DNA from: Mycolicibacterium rutilum
Lineage (GTDB): Bacteria > Actinomycetota > Actinomycetes > Mycobacteriales > Mycobacteriaceae
DNA: 64,000 bases
NCBI RefSeq assembly: GCF_900108565.1
Contig: NZ_LT629971.1
Span: forward strand, 5,890,001-5,954,000
Direction: 5' to 3'
Both the position numbers and the translations under genes were made by a program. Positions within the stretch are counted from its first letter, which is position 1, and each line of letters begins with the position of its first letter. Shown in pieces: positions 40,220-48,358 of the stretch. The notes under the pieces were generated by a model. The model made no database searches. It was not told where the DNA came from and saw only the letters and a program-made list of their open reading frames with translations.

Positions 40220-41128
40220 CTACGTCTTGTCCGGGTCTACCGCGTCCTTGAGCTTGCCCATCAACCCCTTCTCCGTGCCGAACGACGGCGTGCGGGGTTC
40301 GCCCATCGCGCCGTCGTAGGTCACGTAGAGCTTCGGGTCCGGCGGCGGGCCGGACTGCCGGTCGCCCAGCGGTTGCGGGTCGGCCAGGAACTGACCGGTG
40401 TGACGGCCGTCGGGCAGCGGCCCGATCCAGCGGCCCTTGTCGGAGTCGGCGCCGTCGGACAGGTGCCACAGCGTGCTGGCGTGCTCCTCGAACTCCTCGT
40501 CGAACAGATCGTTGGGCGCCACGATGCCCTCCACTCCGTCGGCCTGCAGTTCCTCGATCGCGGCCAGCCACATGTTCTGGTGATAGGTGTCGCGGGCCAG
40601 GTTGAACTTCAGCATCGCCTTGACGCCGGGATCGTCGGTCATGTGCCACAGTCGCGCGGTCTGCACGCGCCCCTGCGCCTCGGCGGCGACGTTGGCGTGG
40701 AAGTCGGCGAGCAGATTACCCGACGCCACAACGTATTTGCCGCTCCACGGTGCGCCCTGGCTGTCCGACAGCGTCGGCGCACCACCGGAGACGATGGCCT
40801 GCTGCGGGTCCATCCCGCCCATCACGGCCGCCACCACCGGGTCGCCGAGCGCGTTCTCGGTCGCATCGGTGGCCGGTGCGCTCTCGAGCAGCCGGGCGAT
40901 CATCGTGGCGATCATCTCGACGTGGCCGATCTCCTCGGTCGCGATGTCCATGATCAGGTCTTTGTACTTGCCCTTCATGCGACAGTTCCAGCCCTGCATC
41001 AGGTACTGCATCGTCACGGTCATCTCACCGAAGGCGCCACCGAGGAGTTCCTGGAGTTTGCGGGCGTAGACGGGATCGGGCTTTTCTGGCTTGACGTCGA
41101 ATTGCATGTAGTCGGTATGTCGGAACAT
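40220..41128 (-). CDS. Manganese (non-haem) catalase
   Basis: Dimanganese catalase that disproportionates hydrogen peroxide in the cytoplasm. The 302-residue ferritin-like protein shows metal ligands in LQELLGGAFGEMTVTMQYLM, ATEEIGHVEMIATMI, NVAAEAQGRVQTARLWH and RDTYHQNMWLAAIEEL. The C-terminal tail (about 90 residues, Pro/Asp/Gly-rich) is typical of the family's extended arms. It lies near other oxidative-stress genes: an NmrA-like protein, a hemerythrin and, 8 kb away, haem catalase. Confidence 0.94.
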   Translation of the reverse strand: MFRHTDYMQFDVKPEKPDPVYARKLQELLGGAFGEMTVTMQYLMQGWNCRMKGKYKDLIMDIATEEIGHVEMIATMIARLLESAPATDATENALGDPVVAAVMGGMDPQQAIVSGGAPTLSDSQGAPWSGKYVVASGNLLADFHANVAAEAQGRVQTARLWHMTDDPGVKAMLKFNLARDTYHQNMWLAAIEELQADGVEGIVAPNDLFDEEFEEHASTLWHLSDGADSDKGRWIGPLPDGRHTGQFLADPQPLGDRQSGPPPDPKLYVTYDGAMGEPRTPSFGTEKGLMGKLKDAVDPDKT

Positions 41129-41294
41129 TCATCACTCCGATTCGGCCCGCTTCGGCCGGCCTTCGCGGCCGCTGATACGCCGCACGATGGCTGTACGGTC
41201 CCGTCGCCATACCCGGGCACAAGTGGGGAAAACCTGATCACACCGACCAATCGCGCAATGTTTGGCCGACGCGTCAGAGGGCATCGCGTGAACC

Positions 41295-42014
41295 ATGAGC
41301 CCATCACTGGCAGACCAGACCGTCGCGCAACTCGGCGGTCCGCATAGCGTGCTGACCCGGCAGAAACGGGACCACATCGAACTCGACCGGTTGATCGAAA
41401 GTATCGACGCCGCAACGGGCGACGAACGCGGCGCGCTGCTGAACCGGCTGTGCCGGCTGGTGTTCCCGCACGCGTTTGCCGAGGAGTCGGTGCTGTGGCC
41501 GGCGATCCGCCGCTGGGTGCCCGAGGGCGAAGAGCTGACGCTGGAGATCGAACGCGAACACCAGGAGATCAACGAGCTGTTCACCGAGTTGGAGAAGCTG
41601 GACGTCGACAGTCCGCAGCATCACGAGCTGTGGCGCCGCATCGTCGCGCTGCTGCGCGAGGACGTCCGCGACGAGGAGGACCGGTTGTTGCCGATGCTGC
41701 AGCAGGCGGTGCCGCACCGGGCGCTGGTCGCGCTGGGTTGGGCTTGGGAGGCGACGCGCCGCACCTCGCCGACGCGTCCGCACCCGGTCGTCGCGCGTCG
41801 GCCGCCGGGCAATGTTGCGGCCGCCGCACCGCTGACCTTCGTCGATCGCGGTCGCGACCGGCTCGATCAGCTCAGCCGTCGCTCCGGCGGAACGCTCAGC
41901 AGCGCCAGCACCTCACTGAGTGGGGCGCTGGCCCGCGTCGCCGGGGTGATCGAACATCTGCCGCCGCTGACCCGCGGCGAGGACCCCAGCACGTACAGCG
42001 GGCGCACCCCTTGA
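41295..42014 (+). CDS. Hemerythrin HHE-domain protein
   Basis: Di-iron helical-bundle protein that may bind oxygen, nitric oxide or sense redox state. The first 150 residues form an HHE bundle: TRQKRDHIELDRLIESI, LCRLVFPHAFAEESVLWPAI, LTLEIEREHQEINELFTELE, LLREDVRDEEDRLLPML carry the His/Glu ligands. The last 90 residues are a Pro/Arg/Ser-rich tail without recognised domain. Start at the ATG 41295; no obvious ribosome binding site. The 166-bp gap from the divergent Mn-catalase gene holds both promoters. Confidence 0.9.
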   Translation: MSPSLADQTVAQLGGPHSVLTRQKRDHIELDRLIESIDAATGDERGALLNRLCRLVFPHAFAEESVLWPAIRRWVPEGEELTLEIEREHQEINELFTELEKLDVDSPQHHELWRRIVALLREDVRDEEDRLLPMLQQAVPHRALVALGWAWEATRRTSPTRPHPVVARRPPGNVAAAAPLTFVDRGRDRLDQLSRRSGGTLSSASTSLSGALARVAGVIEHLPPLTRGEDPSTYSGRTP

Positions 42015-42017
42015 GCG

Positions 42018-42075
42018 CGAGCAGACGCCAACTGACCCGTTTCGGCCCGTTTCAGGGTCACTTCGCGTCTGCTCG
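42018..42075. terminator. Bidirectional nested hairpin after hemerythrin gene
   Basis: Outer arms CGAGCAGACGC and GCGTCTGCTCG, inner arms TGACCC and GGGTCA, all perfect, between convergent genes ending at 42014 and 42093. The two-part architecture resembles the hairpin at the cutinase/truA junction. Confidence 0.82.
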
Positions 42076-42092
42076 GCCATATTCGGCCGCGC

Positions 42093-42614
42093 CTAGAAGT
42101 CGCCGGAGTTGCGGCGCAGCGTCTGGATCGAGGCGGCCAGCGCCCGCGATTCGGCGTCGGACATCCCGATGTCGGCGAACACCTCGTTGTTGAGCGTCAC
42201 CGTGGCGTCCTCGACGGTCGACCGGCCCAGCTCGGTGATCCGCACCAGCGTGGTCCGTCCGTCGGTCGGGTGTGGGATCCGCTCGACCAGCCCGGCGGCC
42301 TCCAGCCGGCGGATCGCGTGCGTGACGCTGGTGACGTGCACCTGCAGCCGGTCGGAGGCCTTGGTGATCGGCAGCGCGCCGTTGCGGGTGAAGGCCAGCA
42401 GCCGCAGCAGCTCGAACCGCGAGAAGCTCAGGTCATAGGGCCGCAGCGCGCCTTCGACCCGCGCGAGCAGGATCTGGTGGGCCCGCATCACCGAGGTCAC
42501 CGCCACCATGCCGTCGGCGACGTCGCTCCATCCCGACCGCTCCCAGTTGTCGCGGGCGAGCGCGATCGGGTCCCGGTGGTCCTGCCGCGAAGGCGGTGAC
42601 GGTTCTGGGGCCAC
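42093..42614 (-). CDS. MarR-family regulator at end of accessory operon
   Basis: Winged-helix regulator, 173 residues, from the GTG at 42614 (preceded by GAAGAGGC). Core: DLSFSRFELLRLLAFTRNGA, LPITKASDRLQVHVTSVTHA (recognition helix), RRLEAAGLVERIPHPTDGRT (wing). It is the last gene of a run of five same-strand genes with overlapping or few-base junctions, starting six bases after the aminotransferase stop. It is therefore likely to control that operon through feedback by a pathway metabolite. No operator was identified before the first gene. Confidence 0.9.
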   Translation of the reverse strand: MAPEPSPPSRQDHRDPIALARDNWERSGWSDVADGMVAVTSVMRAHQILLARVEGALRPYDLSFSRFELLRLLAFTRNGALPITKASDRLQVHVTSVTHAIRRLEAAGLVERIPHPTDGRTTLVRITELGRSTVEDATVTLNNEVFADIGMSDAESRALAASIQTLRRNSGDF

Positions 42615-42620
42615 GCCTCT

Positions 42621-43670
42621 TCATACCGCATCCTCCGGCGGCGTCCGCGGATTTGCGGTCGGCGGCGCCACCGCCGCCAGCACCGCGCGGGTGGACCCGC
42701 GGTCGCCGACGGTGATCCGCACGCCACCGCCGGCGTAGTGGCGCACCCGCAGACCGCTCGCGTCGAACACTCCGCGCCAGTCGCCGGGAAGGTAGACGAA
42801 ATTCGCGTGGCTGTCGGCGCTGTACACGCCGGCCGCCCGCAACCGCCTCTGCAGGTATCGGCGCTCACCGGCGATCATCCGGATCCGTTGCTGCAGTTCG
42901 GCTTCCGCGTCGAACGACGCCGCCACGGCGACCAGGGCGGTGATCGCCACCCCGAACGGCAGCTGCATCGTCCACAGCCGACGCGCCAGCGCGGGCGCGC
43001 AGAACCCGTAACCGATGCGCAGGCCGGCCAACCCGTACGCCTTGGAGAACGTCCGGATCACAACGAGATTCGGATACCGCGCGATCAGGGACATGGTGTC
43101 GAGACGGGAATCGGGCGGCAGGAACTCGGCGTAGGCCTCGTCGAGCAGCACCACCGTCTGCGGCGGCACCTGCGACAGGAACCAGTCGATGTCGGCGGCG
43201 GGCTCGACCGTGCCGGTCGGGTTGTGCGGCCGGCACACCACCACCACCCGCGCGCCGGCCGCCGCGGCCGCCATGGCCTCGAGGTCGTGATGGCCGTGCG
43301 CGTCGAGGGCGACGGTGACCGACCGCAGCCGGGCCATCTGCGCGAAGATCGGATACCCGTCGAACGTCGGCGCCGCCATCACCATCGTCTCGCCCGGGTC
43401 GGTCACCGCGTGCAGTACCTGCATGATCACCCCGGTCGCGCCGACGCCGATGACGATCTGATCGTCGGCCACCCCGATGCGGCCGGCGATCAACGAGCGC
43501 AGCCGCTCGGGCAGGTACTCGGGATACCGGTTGGCCGCTTCGATCGACGCGCTCAACGCGGTCTGCACCGACGGCAGCGGCGGGAACGGATTCTCGTTGA
43601 GCGACAACGCCGTTGGGTCCGTCGCGGTGGGCAGCGCGCCGACCGCGCCGAGTCCGGCCGGTAGCGCCAT
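42621..43670 (-). CDS. HisC-like PLP aminotransferase
   Basis: Class I/II PLP-dependent aminotransferase, 349 residues from the ATG at 43670 (MALPAGLGAVGALPTA). Landmarks: LSLNENPFPPLPSVQTAL (substrate arm as in histidinol-phosphate/aromatic aminotransferases), CRPHNPTGTVEP, LLDEAYAEFLPPDS, and the PLP Lys (residue 210) in IRTFSKAYGLAGLRIGYG. The start overlaps the ketosynthase stop by one base (TGATG). The operon context is not histidine biosynthesis, so the amino acceptor is probably a keto product of the ThDP and ketosynthase-like enzymes; inference. Confidence 0.9.
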   Translation of the reverse strand: MALPAGLGAVGALPTATDPTALSLNENPFPPLPSVQTALSASIEAANRYPEYLPERLRSLIAGRIGVADDQIVIGVGATGVIMQVLHAVTDPGETMVMAAPTFDGYPIFAQMARLRSVTVALDAHGHHDLEAMAAAAAGARVVVVCRPHNPTGTVEPAADIDWFLSQVPPQTVVLLDEAYAEFLPPDSRLDTMSLIARYPNLVVIRTFSKAYGLAGLRIGYGFCAPALARRLWTMQLPFGVAITALVAVAASFDAEAELQQRIRMIAGERRYLQRRLRAAGVYSADSHANFVYLPGDWRGVFDASGLRVRHYAGGGVRITVGDRGSTRAVLAAVAPPTANPRTPPEDAV

Positions 43671-44680
43671 CAGTCCCGGCCGCCCCACCGCACCGCCGCG
43701 GCGCCTGCGAAGTCGCCGGCGTGCGCGAACGCCGCCATCAACACCACATCACCCGCGCCGAGTTTGCCGTCGGTGACCGCCCGGTCGAGGTTGATCGGGA
43801 TGCCCGCGCCGAACAGGTTGCCGCACTCGTCGAACGTGTCGACGTGCCGTTCGGCGGGCAGTTCGAGCGCCTCGCGCCAGTTCCGCAGGAACACCCGGTT
43901 GGGCTGGTTGGAGACGAACAGATCCAGATCGGCGGGCTTGACGCCGATCCTGTCGCACACCGCATACGACACCTCGGGGACCTGTCGATTGCCGCGCGCC
44001 AGCACCTTGGTGATCTTGCTGTCGGTGAAGCCGATGTAGCCCTCCCCCGGACCCGGCTGCCACCACTTGCGCGGCGGGTCGGCGGCGATCGTCATGTCGC
44101 CGGCGTATTCGCCGTAGGTGCGGCATTCGACGGCCAGGATCGGCGAGCGGTCCGACACCGCCACCAGGCCGACGGCCGCCCCGTCGCCGGGCACCGCCGC
44201 CTGGGCTTTGCGCCGCACCCCCGGTTGGTCGAACACCTGGCCGGCGGCGTTCTGCGCGACGGCGATGACCGCGGTGCGCCCGGCACCGGTGGCCAGCAGC
44301 TGCTGCGCCAACTGCAGGCCCAGGACGAACGCCGCGCAGCCGCCGTTGTGCAGGTCGAACACCCACGCCGGTTTCATGCCGAGCCGGTGGGCCATGGCGC
44401 CGCCGCCGCCGTAGAACGGCATGTCAGGCATCTGGGTGTGGGTGATCAGCACGTCGGCGCCGGTGATCGCGTCGTGGCCGTGGCGCTCGATCAACCCGGC
44501 CGCGGCGCGTTCGATCATGTCGACCGCGGTCTCGTCCTGCGCGACGTGATGGCGCCACTTCGGCGCCCGGAACATCACGCTGTCGCGCAGCTCGTCGGAC
44601 TCGGCGAACTGCGCGTAGTAGTCGGCGCCGATCGGTTCGCCGGGCAGATAGGTGGAGACGTCGAGCAGGCTGACGGTCAT
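43670..44680 (-). CDS. Ketoacyl-synthase-III-like protein with altered catalytic His
   Basis: Thiolase-fold enzyme of the KAS III / FabH type, 336 residues. The nucleophilic Cys (115) is in DLHNGGCAAFVLGLQLA and the Asn (288) in DECGNLFGAGIPI. Where FabH has the His of HQAN, this protein has NQPN (residues 258-261: FVSNQPNRVFLRNW). Loss of that His suggests it may not do decarboxylative condensation and may instead be an acyl transferase or use another donor, as in some natural-product KAS III homologues. The gap to the upstream gene is six bases. Confidence 0.88.
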   Translation of the reverse strand: MTVSLLDVSTYLPGEPIGADYYAQFAESDELRDSVMFRAPKWRHHVAQDETAVDMIERAAAGLIERHGHDAITGADVLITHTQMPDMPFYGGGGAMAHRLGMKPAWVFDLHNGGCAAFVLGLQLAQQLLATGAGRTAVIAVAQNAAGQVFDQPGVRRKAQAAVPGDGAAVGLVAVSDRSPILAVECRTYGEYAGDMTIAADPPRKWWQPGPGEGYIGFTDSKITKVLARGNRQVPEVSYAVCDRIGVKPADLDLFVSNQPNRVFLRNWREALELPAERHVDTFDECGNLFGAGIPINLDRAVTDGKLGAGDVVLMAAFAHAGDFAGAAAVRWGGRD

Positions 44681-44686
44681 CGGTGC

Positions 44687-45352
44687 TCACCTCATCCAAT
44701 CCGGGGTGACCGAAAGACCGTTGCGGTGACGGTATTCCGCGATGGCCTTGAGGTTGCGCAGCTCCAACAGGTGTCCGGCGCCGAACATGTCCCAGAAATC
44801 GCCCACCCACACCGGACGCTGCGGCGGAGCGGTCTGCGGGTAGGGGTTGTGGTCGTAGAACGGATGGTGGCAGTTCGTCCACAGCACCACCGAACCGGGC
44901 CGGTCGAACACCACCTGCGCGTCGACGATGCGCATCAGGTAGATCATCCACAGGTGGGCGCCCTGATCCCACGCGCAGTGGTAGTCCACGGTCCTGGCCT
45001 GCCGGTTCGCCACGGTGCGGGTGAAGATCCTTGTCTCCGAACCCAACCGGTCGTACGCCGACCACAGCCCGGGCTCTTCGGTCGGAGCGAAGCCGCGCAG
45101 GCTGTAGGTCCACTCCTCCAAACATCGGGTGTCGGCGAGGTAGTCGAACAGGTCGTCGGGCGGACAGTCGATGTGGCTGTTAACCGTGCAGTACTCGCCG
45201 AACACCTCGTCGTGCGGGTAGACCGACCGCATCATCTCCATGATGAGCGGGGTTGCCCGTTCCCGCGGTGACGTCTCGATGCGGATCAACCCGTCGAGCG
45301 GTTCGGGTGAGCCGCGGTGGGCGGTGATGTCGTCAAGCGCGGGCAGTGTCAT
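44687..45352 (-). CDS. SRPBCC-fold (START-like) protein
   Basis: The 221-residue product looks like a helix-grip fold protein of the polyketide cyclase/lipid-binding superfamily. The typical region runs from EYCTVNSHIDCPPDDLFDYL through LEEWTYSLRGFAPTEEPGLW to GAHLWMIYLMRIVDAQVVFD and HHPFYDHNPYP. There are many aromatic residues, and no signal or membrane segment. The ATG at 45352 lies inside the end of the ThDP-enzyme gene (20-bp overlap), so it is coupled to it. Possible roles are cyclase/aromatase, hydrolase or carrier of the operon's intermediate; sequence does not decide. Confidence 0.78.
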   Translation of the reverse strand: MTLPALDDITAHRGSPEPLDGLIRIETSPRERATPLIMEMMRSVYPHDEVFGEYCTVNSHIDCPPDDLFDYLADTRCLEEWTYSLRGFAPTEEPGLWSAYDRLGSETRIFTRTVANRQARTVDYHCAWDQGAHLWMIYLMRIVDAQVVFDRPGSVVLWTNCHHPFYDHNPYPQTAPPQRPVWVGDFWDMFGAGHLLELRNLKAIAEYRHRNGLSVTPDWMR

Positions 45353-47018
45353 GACCGGGGTGCTCCTTTGCGGTAAATGGTGTGCCGAGAAATGCTGCGA
45401 ACGGCGGGATTTCGTCGGCCGAACAGTCGACGCTGATCACCGCGGGCCCGTCCGTGTCGAGCGCCGCCGACAGCGCGGCGCGCAGCCCGTCGACGTCGTC
45501 GACGTCGGTGGCGGGCAGGCCCGGGAACATCGCGCGCAGCCCCGCCCCGAGGTGGCTCGCGCCGAACCGGTTGTAGCTGTACCGGTCGCCGTAGAACACC
45601 TGTTCCCGGGTCACGCACATCGCGTGCGCGTGATTGTCGAAGAGGCAGAACGTGATCGGCAGCCGGTATTGCCACGCAGTGTGGATCTCCATGCCGTGCA
45701 TGTAGAAGCTGCCGTCGCCGGCGATGACGACGGTGCGGTTGCACCGCGCGAACGCCATGCCGATCGCGGCGCCGAAGCTGTAGCCCATGCCGCCCATGCC
45801 GAGCGCGACGACGAACCGCCCGTCGCGGCGCGCCGGGAGATGGTGGATGGCCGCGGCGCCGATGTTGCCCGCGTCGACGACGACGTCGACGCTGCCGGGC
45901 AGCAGCTCGTCCAGCGCCACCATCGCGTCGCGGTAGCGCACCCCGACGCCCGAGTGCGGCGGCGTCGGTAATTCGGTGCGCGGCAACGCCTCCGGCACCC
46001 GCAGCCGGGCGGGCCGGCCCTCCCCTGAGAGCGCGGCGATCAGCGTCGTCAGCGAGACGCGCAGATCGTCGCTGTGCACATGGGTGCATCGCGGGTACGG
46101 CGGCGCACACCCGAGGGACAGGACCGGCACCGCCGCCAACGCATCGTCGAGACCGGCGCGCGCCGTGACGCTCATCCGCGTGCCGACGAGCAGGCACACC
46201 GCGCTGTCCGCGACGGCCGCCGCGACCCCGGGATGGCCCATCACGCCGGTGACGCCCAGCGCCGACGACGACCCGCGCCCGGGCGTGCCGGCCACATCCT
46301 TGGCGTCCGGCACCGTGGCCACCCGGGCCCGCAGCAAGGCCCGCAGACATTCGAGTTCACGTCGGGCGTCGTCGCGCGCCACCTGCTCACCGGCGATGAT
46401 CGTGACCGGGCCCGCGGCGCTGCGCAGCGCCCGGGCGATCGGGTGCGGGTCGGCGGACCGGGCGCCGGTACTCGCATCGCCACCGAAGCCGTTGACCGGA
46501 ACTGCGCCCTGCTGAACATCTTTCGGGAGCAACAGCACCGCCGGGCCGCGCAACTCGCGGGCCGCTGCGACGGCGGCGGGCAGCGCGGAGACGATGTCGA
46601 CCGGCGTCGTCACCCGTCGGCAGAACACCGACACCGACGCGAACAACGCCGTCGCGTCCAGCGCGCCGTTGCGGCCGCTGGTGTCCTGGAACGCGCCCCG
46701 CCCGTCGAGGGCCGTCGGCGGCTGCCCGATCAGCGCCAGCACCGGCACCCGGCTGGCCAGCGCCTCCCCAAGTCCCGGCACGGTGTTCAGGCACCCGCCG
46801 CCCGACGTCGCGGCGAGCACACCGAACCCGGCGCCGCCGCGGCTGTAGCCGTCGGCCATGGTGGCCGCGGAGAACTCATGCTTGGCGAGCACGGCGGTGA
46901 TGTCGGCGCGGAAGACCGCGGCGTCGTAGAGGTCCTCGATGTTGGCGCCGTCCACACCGAAGATGTGCCCGACGCCGATCGCCGCCAGGTATTCGACGAT
47001 GTGATCGACGACCCGCAT
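45333..47018 (-). CDS. Thiamine-diphosphate-dependent enzyme, acetolactate-synthase-like
   Basis: Three-domain ThDP enzyme of 561 residues. The activating Glu (48) is in VLAKHEFSAATMADGYSRGG. The ThDP-Mg motif starts VIAGDGSFYMHGMEI and ends near CLFDNHAHAMCV. The middle domain has GEQVARDDARRELECLRALL. The closest general families are acetolactate synthase, benzoylformate decarboxylase and related carboligases; it is not ilvB, since no ilvN or ilvC follows. It is the first gene of a five-gene operon and probably makes an acyloin or aldehyde from a 2-keto acid. The frame starts at the ATG 47018 (MRVVDHIVEYLAAIG). Confidence 0.88.
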   Translation of the reverse strand: MRVVDHIVEYLAAIGVGHIFGVDGANIEDLYDAAVFRADITAVLAKHEFSAATMADGYSRGGAGFGVLAATSGGGCLNTVPGLGEALASRVPVLALIGQPPTALDGRGAFQDTSGRNGALDATALFASVSVFCRRVTTPVDIVSALPAAVAAARELRGPAVLLLPKDVQQGAVPVNGFGGDASTGARSADPHPIARALRSAAGPVTIIAGEQVARDDARRELECLRALLRARVATVPDAKDVAGTPGRGSSSALGVTGVMGHPGVAAAVADSAVCLLVGTRMSVTARAGLDDALAAVPVLSLGCAPPYPRCTHVHSDDLRVSLTTLIAALSGEGRPARLRVPEALPRTELPTPPHSGVGVRYRDAMVALDELLPGSVDVVVDAGNIGAAAIHHLPARRDGRFVVALGMGGMGYSFGAAIGMAFARCNRTVVIAGDGSFYMHGMEIHTAWQYRLPITFCLFDNHAHAMCVTREQVFYGDRYSYNRFGASHLGAGLRAMFPGLPATDVDDVDGLRAALSAALDTDGPAVISVDCSADEIPPFAAFLGTPFTAKEHPGHDTARA

Positions 47019-47064
47019 GTGTCACCTGCTTCCGCACGCCCTAGCAGTGACACGCGCCACACCG

Positions 47065-47084
47065 CGATCCGGTTCACCGGATCG
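47065..47084. terminator. Hairpin between rslA and ThDP-enzyme gene
   Basis: Perfect 8-bp arms CGATCCGG and CCGGATCG around TTCA, six bases beyond the rslA stop. It separates the sigL-rslA unit from the downstream accessory operon. No T-run, so it may be a terminator or an operator for the ThDP gene. Confidence 0.55.
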
Positions 47085-47090
47085 GTGGAT

Positions 47091-47783
47091 TTACACCGGA
47101 CGTTCCAGCAGCACCTTGCCCGAGTCGGGCGAAACCAGTTGCACGGCGGCGATTTCGTGCATCTGCAGCGGGGTGTTGGCGCTGGGCAGCGCGGTCGCCC
47201 CGGACAGCCCCAGCCAGGTGGCGACCTGATTGCGGCTGCCGTCGTGGCCGACCACCACCATGGCCAGGTTCTGCGGGTCGCCACCGCTCTGGCCCCAGTC
47301 CCCGTACGAGCACGCCATGTCGATGCGGGTGCCCCAGCCGTAGCCGGTCATCGAGACCGTGGCGTTGATCGGCGTCTCGGACACCTTGTTCATCTCCAGC
47401 TGCTGGCCGGACGCCTGCGGCGGCGCATCGCTGCCCAGCCCGAACGCGTCCGGGCGGATCACCAGAACCAGGCCGACGGCGAGCACCGCGGCCGCCGCGC
47501 CCACCGCGGCCGTCGCGAGCCAGCGGGTGCGCCGGCGCCGGGCGCGCACCTTGTCCAGCAGCGTGTCGAGGAGTTCGGCGGGCGGTTCGGCGTGCGCGGG
47601 GTCCAGGTCGGTGAACGCGTCGGGCCCGATCTTGCCCAGCAGCGCGGGAATTCCGCTCAGCTCGGCGACCGCGGCCCGGCAGCTCGCGCAGGTCTTCAGA
47701 TGCGCCTCGTAGGCGCGGCGTTCCTCGCTGCTCAGCGAACCCAGCACGTAGGCGGCGTCCCAGGTGACGTAGGAGTCGGTCAC
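47091..47783 (-). CDS. rslA: Anti-sigma factor RslA, zinc-binding membrane type
   Basis: Membrane-bound anti-sigma factor that holds SigL inactive and releases it on oxidative or metal signal. The 230 residues include the zinc anti-sigma motif HLKTCASCRA (His-x3-Cys-x2-Cys) at about residues 28-37. One transmembrane helix follows (WLATAAVGAAAAVLAVGLVL), then an extracytoplasmic domain (MTGYGWGTRIDMACSYGDWG). The GTG at 47783 overlaps the sigL stop as GTGA. The gene order sigL-rslA matches M. tuberculosis Rv0735-Rv0736. Confidence 0.92.
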   Translation of the reverse strand: MTDSYVTWDAAYVLGSLSSEERRAYEAHLKTCASCRAAVAELSGIPALLGKIGPDAFTDLDPAHAEPPAELLDTLLDKVRARRRRTRWLATAAVGAAAAVLAVGLVLVIRPDAFGLGSDAPPQASGQQLEMNKVSETPINATVSMTGYGWGTRIDMACSYGDWGQSGGDPQNLAMVVVGHDGSRNQVATWLGLSGATALPSANTPLQMHEIAAVQLVSPDSGKVLLERPV

Positions 47784-48301
47784 CGCGTCACCCCCATTTC
47801 TTGCAGTTTGAGCTTGAGCGCCCGGACCCCGTAGTGCAGCCGCGATTTCACGGTGCCCTCGGCGATGTGCAGGTCGGCGGCGATCTGCGCCGTCGACCAG
47901 CCCTGGTAGTAGGCCCGGCTGATCACCGCGCGGTGCTCGTCGGACAGTTCTCTGATGGCTTCGCCGAGCAAGATCCGGTCCAAGGCAGACTCCACCTCAT
48001 CGGGGCCGGCCCAATCCGCTTCGGCCTCCATGTCCGCGGTGCCGGACTCGCTGCGGAACCGGGCGCTGCGCCGCTCATCGATGATCAGGTTGCGGGCCAC
48101 GGTGAACAGCCAGGCCCGCGCCGATCGCGAGCTGTCCGCGGTCACCTCGGGATGCCGCCATGCGCGCAGTAGCGTCTCCTGCACCACATCCTCCGCCCGG
48201 GCTCGATCACCCGTCAGCCGGACCGCATACCGCCAGATGGCAGCGGCGTGCTCCGCATAGAGCACGCGCATCACGGTTGCCTCGGGGTCGTCCAAATTCA
48301 A
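47780..48301 (-). CDS. sigL: ECF RNA polymerase sigma factor SigL
   Basis: Extracytoplasmic-function sigma factor, 173 residues. Region 2: LYAEHAAAIWRYAVRLTGDR, AEDVVQETLLRAWRHPEV, ARAWLFTVARNLIIDERRSA. Region 4: LSDEHRAVISRAYYQGWSTA, QIAADLHIAEGTVKSRLHYG. These closely match mycobacterial SigL as I recall it. Expression is probably autoregulated from the TGAACC/CGTATCC promoter 11 bp upstream of the start, with GGAGG as ribosome binding site. In M. tuberculosis sigL is next to mapA-adk-secY; here a MarR gene and furA-katA lie between. Confidence 0.94.
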   Translation of the reverse strand: MNLDDPEATVMRVLYAEHAAAIWRYAVRLTGDRARAEDVVQETLLRAWRHPEVTADSSRSARAWLFTVARNLIIDERRSARFRSESGTADMEAEADWAGPDEVESALDRILLGEAIRELSDEHRAVISRAYYQGWSTAQIAADLHIAEGTVKSRLHYGVRALKLKLQEMGVTR

Positions 48302-48311
48302 CCTCCGCTAT

Positions 48312-48340
48312 GGATACGAATTTGCCCGTCGTGTGGTTCA
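48312..48340 (-). promoter_or_regulatory. Autoregulatory SigL-type ECF promoter
   Basis: Read on the minus strand: TGAACC (48340-48335), 16-base spacer, CGTATCC (48318-48312), then GGAGG and the sigL ATG at 48301. TGAAC/CGT is the ECF and SigL-type consensus, so SigL likely transcribes its own gene and rslA. Confidence 0.75.
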
Positions 48341-48358
48341 GTATCGGCCCCCCGAAGC

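Noticed and set aside
42621..43670. True hisC of histidine biosynthesis
   Set aside because: No his genes nearby and the gene is locked into a ThDP/ketosynthase operon.
45333..47018. ilvB acetolactate synthase of branched-chain amino-acid biosynthesis
   Set aside because: No ilvN or ilvC follows and the operon partners are unrelated.
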